A stretch of DNA of 64,000 nucleotides from NCBI GenBank assembly GCA_009760855.2, contig WPIO01000137.1, positions 995,753-1,059,752 on the forward strand, in the 5' to 3' direction. Under the pieces are notes generated by a model that was not told the DNA's origin, made no database searches, and saw only the letters and a list, made by a program, of their open reading frames with translations. Origin of the DNA: Cristatella mucedo. Its lineage: Eukaryota; Bryozoa; Phylactolaemata; Cristatellidae. A program made the translations under genes and the position numbers. Positions 60,615-64,000 of this stretch are shown in pieces; positions within the stretch are counted from its first letter, which is position 1, and each line of letters begins with the position of its first letter.

Positions 60615-61137
60615 CACTCCTTGCCACATAGCAACATCTGAATCAACCGGAACCAGATCATCTAGCCTGTCAGCAGATCCAGCCTGTGCACCCACATTCT
60701 ACGAAGAAGTCCACTCGTAGAGTAACTAATGGCAATCCATCAGCTGAAAATAATCTAGGACACAGACGTGCTCATCCTTTTTCATGAATAGTCCGAATGA
60801 TGTGCTCCACGAAATATTGTAAATGTCGGCTGGGCACGATCTCGAGTTTATTTAGGTTAAATAAAAGGAATAGGCAAGCTTTTATATATCACACTCGTAG
60901 AATAGCATCTATTGTAGGTGTCCTCTAAACTCAGCAAGAGAATCGGCAGACACTAGTTGGTGACCAGAATATTTTCTTATTCAAGCGAGCACTGCAGTGC
61001 ACTTACTATCATCTTTCTTAACTACGCATTTAAGAGTGCACAAGAAAGAACTCGAGACTACTGGTTTGTTGGCCCACTGTTTTTTACTACACATAATTAC
61101 ACATAACTACACGTAATTACGTTTTTTACTACACATA

Positions 61138-61361
61138 ATGAATGTGCAGCCACACCATGGCTGCATCTAACTGTCTGAGGCCTGAGGCGCTTGCTGCTAG
61201 TGATGGCTGCTGCTGCAGAGATGGCTATATTAGTAGTGACTAGCAGCCACTTCGGAACTGCCACACTCTGTCCCATTCCTGGCCTGAGGCTGAAGTCTGA
61301 GCTTTATTATCCCGTTATAGCCTACTATCTAGCCATTTAGCTCAGCGATCATCTGTTGACA
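61138..61361 (+). promoter_or_regulatory. Candidate promoter/5' leader of unit 1
   Basis: This block lies upstream of the (CT)n tract and anchor exon and is conserved in unit 2 and, on the minus strand, upstream of the 56-kb GT14 copy (CCTGGCCTGAGGC is the most visible core). GAGCTTTATTATCCCG near 61300 is shared by units 1 and 2. No classical TATA element is certain. Confidence 0.45.
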
Positions 61362-61501
61362 CTTGTCTCTCTCTCACTCTCTCTCTTACCGTCTCTCTCT
61401 CTCCTAATCTCTCTGTCTCTCTCTCTCTATTTCCGTCTCTCTCTCCCTCTGTCTCTCTCCCTGTTTTTCTCTCTCCCTGTCAGCCTCTCTGTCTCTCTCT
61501 G

Positions 61502-61538
<37 letters not shown>

Positions 61539-61541
61539 TTA
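61362..61541 (+). repeat. (CT)-rich tract of unit 1
   Basis: CT-rich with GTCTCTCTC variants, ending CTCTCTCGTTATTTAG. A pyrimidine tract followed by TAG could act as a 3' splice (or spliced-leader) acceptor just upstream of the ATG at 61586; that is inference. Confidence 0.85.
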
Positions 61542-61585
61542 GGTCTTATTCTGTCTTTACTTTCTACGGCGGCAAATTGGGTCCG

Positions 61586-62415
61586 ATGTCTACTGCCAAA
61601 ATTTGCAGCCACTGGCAGCTGTACAATTGGTTCACTCAGGCCGTGAAGCTAGTTATCTGCCGTGCCTGGGTGACAACCAAAGCCGCCCTCCTGATTGTTC
61701 TAGCTGTCGGCTGGATTGCAGCAAAAGTGGGCACACAGCAACAGCTAGGTAAACCTTCACACATTCCGGATATTTATCGGTGGCAGCAGCCGCTTGTCCA
61801 AAAATGCCATGGAGAAGCCTACAGCACCCTGGGCAATCTGGGTCGTATTTTTGGAACAGTAATCTACTGTTGGCTGCTAGGAGCTCGTGCAGGGAGACTC
61901 TTCCGAGCACTTCAACGATGACACTCCCTAAGACGTCGCCAGGTGTTACGACAGTCAGTGCTTTGTCTACAGTAAATGCTGCAGCACCGTTCAGTGCATT
62001 GGTCCGGCTCGAGCTGCTACGACGGTCAGGGCTGTCACGCCGACAACGGTCAGAGCTGCTACGCTGGTTAGTGCTGCGCCCTTAACGCCGGGATATATTG
62101 CTACGACGCTAGCCGGAAAGACTACGACACAGCTCGGTGCTGCAATGACGACGCCGGTTGGCCTAGCTATGACGCCGGTTAGTGATGTCGGAGTTGCTCG
62201 GTTGTCAAGAATAGCAAGTGATGTGCAAGCAGCCGCCAAGGCGACGGAGACATTCGAGACCCGTGCAGCATGGGGAAGAGGCACGAGCCGAATCACTGGT
62301 TGTTGGAGAAGAGCGCTGCCAAGGTCCGAGCGGTGGCTTAAAGCTGCTGGACTATGTATCGAAATGGTCACCACAGGCGATGATCTAGTGTGCCTCCTAC
62401 GAGCAGGTCTCGCAT
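61586..62415 (+). pseudogene. GT14-type signal-anchor protein, unit 1, frame-disrupted
   Basis: From ATG 61586 the product starts MSTAKICSHW, has a single membrane span (KAALLIVLAVGWIAA, about residues 33-47), then a short luminal stretch IPDIYRWQQPLVQKCHGEAY that resembles QDAYCQYVSLISRP of the 56-kb GT14 copy. The frame ends at 61921. After an indel near 61840, Thr/Ala/Val/Pro-rich coding (SPGVTTVSALSTVNAAAPFS) runs in another frame, and from about 62000 to 62415 a third frame reads TTVRAVTPTTVRAA, IASDVQAAAKATETFETR to LLRAGLA. No GT14 catalytic core follows before unit 2. It is either a broken gene or a duplicated 5' exon. Confidence 0.5.
61995..62190 (+). repeat. Degenerate 18-24-bp minisatellite encoding Ala/Thr/Val/Pro
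   Basis: GCTACGACGGTCAGGGCT, GTCACGCCGACAACGGTCAG, GCTACGCTGGTTAGTGCT and later GCTATGACGCCGGTTAGTG are variants of one unit. Unit 2 has the same array (63485-63665). In one frame it gives a mucin-like AATPV-type chain. Confidence 0.65.
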
Positions 62416-62690
62416 AGCCTCTAGACCAGTGAGGACACTTCATAAAACTTGACACAAATTCGTGCTTTACTATGATTTCCTCTAACTTTCTATTGCATAT
62501 TCGATGGGGCCTCTCCTTTGATTAGCTATGCTTTCAGAAGCCGACTGACACCCAGTCGGCTTCTCATGGGAAGAGAGGATGTGGGGTCTGCTGTACCGCC
62601 AATTCAAACACTCCTTGCCACATAGCAACATCTGAATCAACCAGAACCAGATCATCTGGCCTCTCAGCTGATCCAGCCTGTGCACCCGTG

Positions 62691-62916
62691 AATGTGCGGC
62701 CACACTGTGGCTGCATCTAACTGTCTGAGGCCTTAGGCGCTGGCTGCTAGTGATGGCTGCTGCTGCAGAGATGGCTATATTAGTAGTGACTAGCAGCCAC
62801 TTCTGCACTGCCACACTCTGTCCCATTCCTGGCCTGAGGCTGAAGTCTGAGCTTTATTATCCCGTTATAGCCTACTATCTAGCCATTTAGCTCAGCGATC
62901 ATCTGTTGTCACTTGT
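62691..62916 (+). promoter_or_regulatory. Candidate promoter/5' leader of unit 2
   Basis: It matches the unit 1 block nearly base for base up to the pyrimidine tract, with the shared CCATTCCTGGCCTGAGGC core near 62822. Function is inferred only from conserved position. Confidence 0.45.
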
Positions 62917-62960
62917 CTCTCTCTCTCTCTCTCTCTATCTCCATGTCTCTCTCTCCCTGT

Positions 62961-63022
<62 letters not shown>

Positions 63023-63026
63023 CTTT
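62917..63026 (+). repeat. (CT)n tract of unit 2 ending in a splice-acceptor-like TAG
   Basis: It ends CTCTCTCGTTCTTTAG at about 63028. The surrounding bases to the ATG at 63072 are conserved in unit 1, whereas tract length differs. Confidence 0.85.
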
Positions 63027-63071
63027 AGGTCTTATTCTGTTTTTACTTTTTACGGCTGCAAATTGGGTCCG

Positions 63072-63527
63072 ATGTCTACTGCCAAAATTCGCAGCCACTG
63101 GCAGCTGTACAATTGGTTCACTCAGGCCGTGAAGCTAGTTATCTGCCGTGCTTGGGTGACAACCAAAGCCGCCCTCCTGATTCTTCTAGCTGTCGGGTGG
63201 ATTGCAGCACAAGTTCGCAGACAGCTAGGCACACCTTCACACAATCCGGATATTCATCGGTGGCAGCAGCCGCTCGTCCAAAAATGCCACGGACAAGCCT
63301 ACAGCACCCTGGGTCACACATTTTGGAACAGTAATCCACTGTTGGCTGCTAGGAGCTCGTACAGGGAGACTCTTCCGAGCACTTCAACGATGACACTCCC
63401 TGAGACGTCGCCAGGGGTTGCGACAGTCAGTACTGTGACTACGGTAAATGCTGCAGCACCATTCAGTGCATTTGCTCCGGCTCGAGCTGCTACGACGGTC
63501 AGGGCTGTCACGCCGACAACGGTCTGA
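63072..63527 (+). CDS. GT14-type signal-anchor protein, unit 2 (possibly partial)
   Basis: 151 codons from ATG 63072, uninterrupted. MSTAKIRSHW start; basic/aromatic cytosolic tail; membrane span about residues 33-47 (KAALLILLAVGWIAA); luminal NPDIHRWQQPLVQKCHGQAY; then FWNSNPLLAARSS and a Thr/Val/Ala-rich stretch ending VTPTTV. The stop (TGA 63525-63527) is AGA in unit 1, a single-base difference. Downstream codons (AATPVSAASS, IASDVQAAAKATETF) remain recognisable to about 63860, so the reading frame was longer. Type II topology like a Golgi enzyme, but no catalytic domain is present in the window. It could be an alternative first exon for a GT14 core beyond 64000, or a decayed gene. Confidence 0.5.
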   Translation: MSTAKIRSHWQLYNWFTQAVKLVICRAWVTTKAALLILLAVGWIAAQVRRQLGTPSHNPDIHRWQQPLVQKCHGQAYSTLGHTFWNSNPLLAARSSYRETLPSTSTMTLPETSPGVATVSTVTTVNAAAPFSAFAPARAATTVRAVTPTTV

Positions 63528-64000
63528 GCTGCTACGCCGGTCAGTGCTGCGTCTTCAACACCAGGATATGTTGCTACGACGCTAACCGGCAAGGGCTACG
63601 ACACCGTTCGGTGCTGCAACGACGACGCCGGGTGGCCTAGCTACGACGCCGGGTAGTGATGTCGGATTCGCTCCTTGGCGAGAATAGCAAGTGATGTGCA
63701 AGCAGCCGCCAAGGCAACGGAGACATTCGAGACCCGTGTGGCCGAGGGAGGAGGCACGAGCCGAATCCCTGGTTGTTGGAGAAGGGCACTGCCAAGGTCC
63801 CAGCGGTGGCTTAAAGCTGGTGGCCTATGTATCGAAATGGTCACCAAAGCGATGATTTAGTGTGCCTCCTACAAGCAGGTGTCGCATAGCCTCTAGGCCA
63901 GTGAGGACACTTCTTAAAAACTTGACGCAAATTCATGCTTTACTATGATTTTCTCTAACTTTCCATTGCATATTTGATTGAGCCTCTCGCTTGATTAGCT

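Larger units (their letters stand above)
60615..62530 (+). repeat. Tandem duplication, unit 1
   Basis: Unit 1 matches unit 2 (62611 to the window end) at roughly 90% by eye: 60615-60692 with 62611-62690, then 61138-62530 with 62691-64000. Unit 1 has about 445 extra bases (60693-61137). Within these, GTTTTTTACTACACATAAT occurs twice, 44 bases apart (61079 and 61123). Confidence 0.9.
62611..64000 (+). repeat. Tandem duplication, unit 2 (runs off the window)
   Basis: This is the second copy of the 60.6-62.5-kb unit, without the ~445-bp extra segment. Similarity still holds at the last base, so the unit, and possibly further units or a catalytic exon, continues outside. Confidence 0.9.

Noticed and set aside
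60550-60900. Words such as CAGCTGCCTGCATTCGAG that recall the GT14 core at 58.0 kb
   Set aside because: Only one ~18-base resemblance; flanking anchors expected from the core do not appear at the right spacing.

Overview
This is eukaryotic, almost certainly metazoan, DNA: long non-coding stretches, simple-sequence tracts, dozens of decayed non-LTR retrotransposon copies, tRNA-derived SINEs, and one good protein-coding gene of an animal Golgi glycosyltransferase family. An invertebrate (for example a flatworm or another spiralian) would fit the L2/CR1-like LINEs with (ATT)n tails and the local expansion of GT14 genes, but the sequence does not fix the phylum.

Layout. 1-24 kb is mostly a retrotransposon graveyard. 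LINE-A is an L2-like family with a GCGCC/GGCGC 3' stem-loop and an (ATT)n tail. LINE-B is a second family with a TTACA-type tail. SINE-1 has tRNA-like pol III boxes, and SINE-2 joins a tRNA-like head to a LINE 3' stem-loop. The best LINE-A copy (18.9-20.5 kb, +) keeps the RT catalytic motif and is broken by one 2-base insertion. A long 8-bp-period satellite follows it (20.7-21.4 kb). At 24.2-25.6 kb (-) lies the only confident intact gene, an intronless core-2-type beta-1,6-N-acetylglucosaminyltransferase (GT14). From 26 to 51 kb there are more repeats, one GC-rich non-coding block (30.7-32.0 kb) and long stretches with nothing recognisable, plus an ancient GT14 relic at 41.1-42.0 kb that no open frame reveals.

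51-64 kb is a second GT14 neighbourhood. It holds a frameshifted copy (51.8-52.8 kb, -), a copy with stops and a frameshift (55.4-56.7 kb, -), a core fragment (58.0-58.3 kb, -), and a tandem duplication (60.6-64.0 kb, +). Each unit of the duplication carries an upstream block, a (CT)n tract and a GT14-like signal-anchor exon, but no catalytic domain inside the window.

The upstream block plus pyrimidine tract plus signal anchor is shared by the 56-kb gene and both tandem units, so it is an old modular 5' end. In the 52-kb copy this module has been deleted and an adjacent ~124-bp stem segment inverted. I see a birth-and-death glycosyltransferase cluster reshaped by LINEs and local rearrangement. 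I do not see an operon-like or defence-like system. All similarity statements come from reading the sequence by eye; no alignments or searches were run. Most positions marked as boundaries are accurate to about 10-30 bases.
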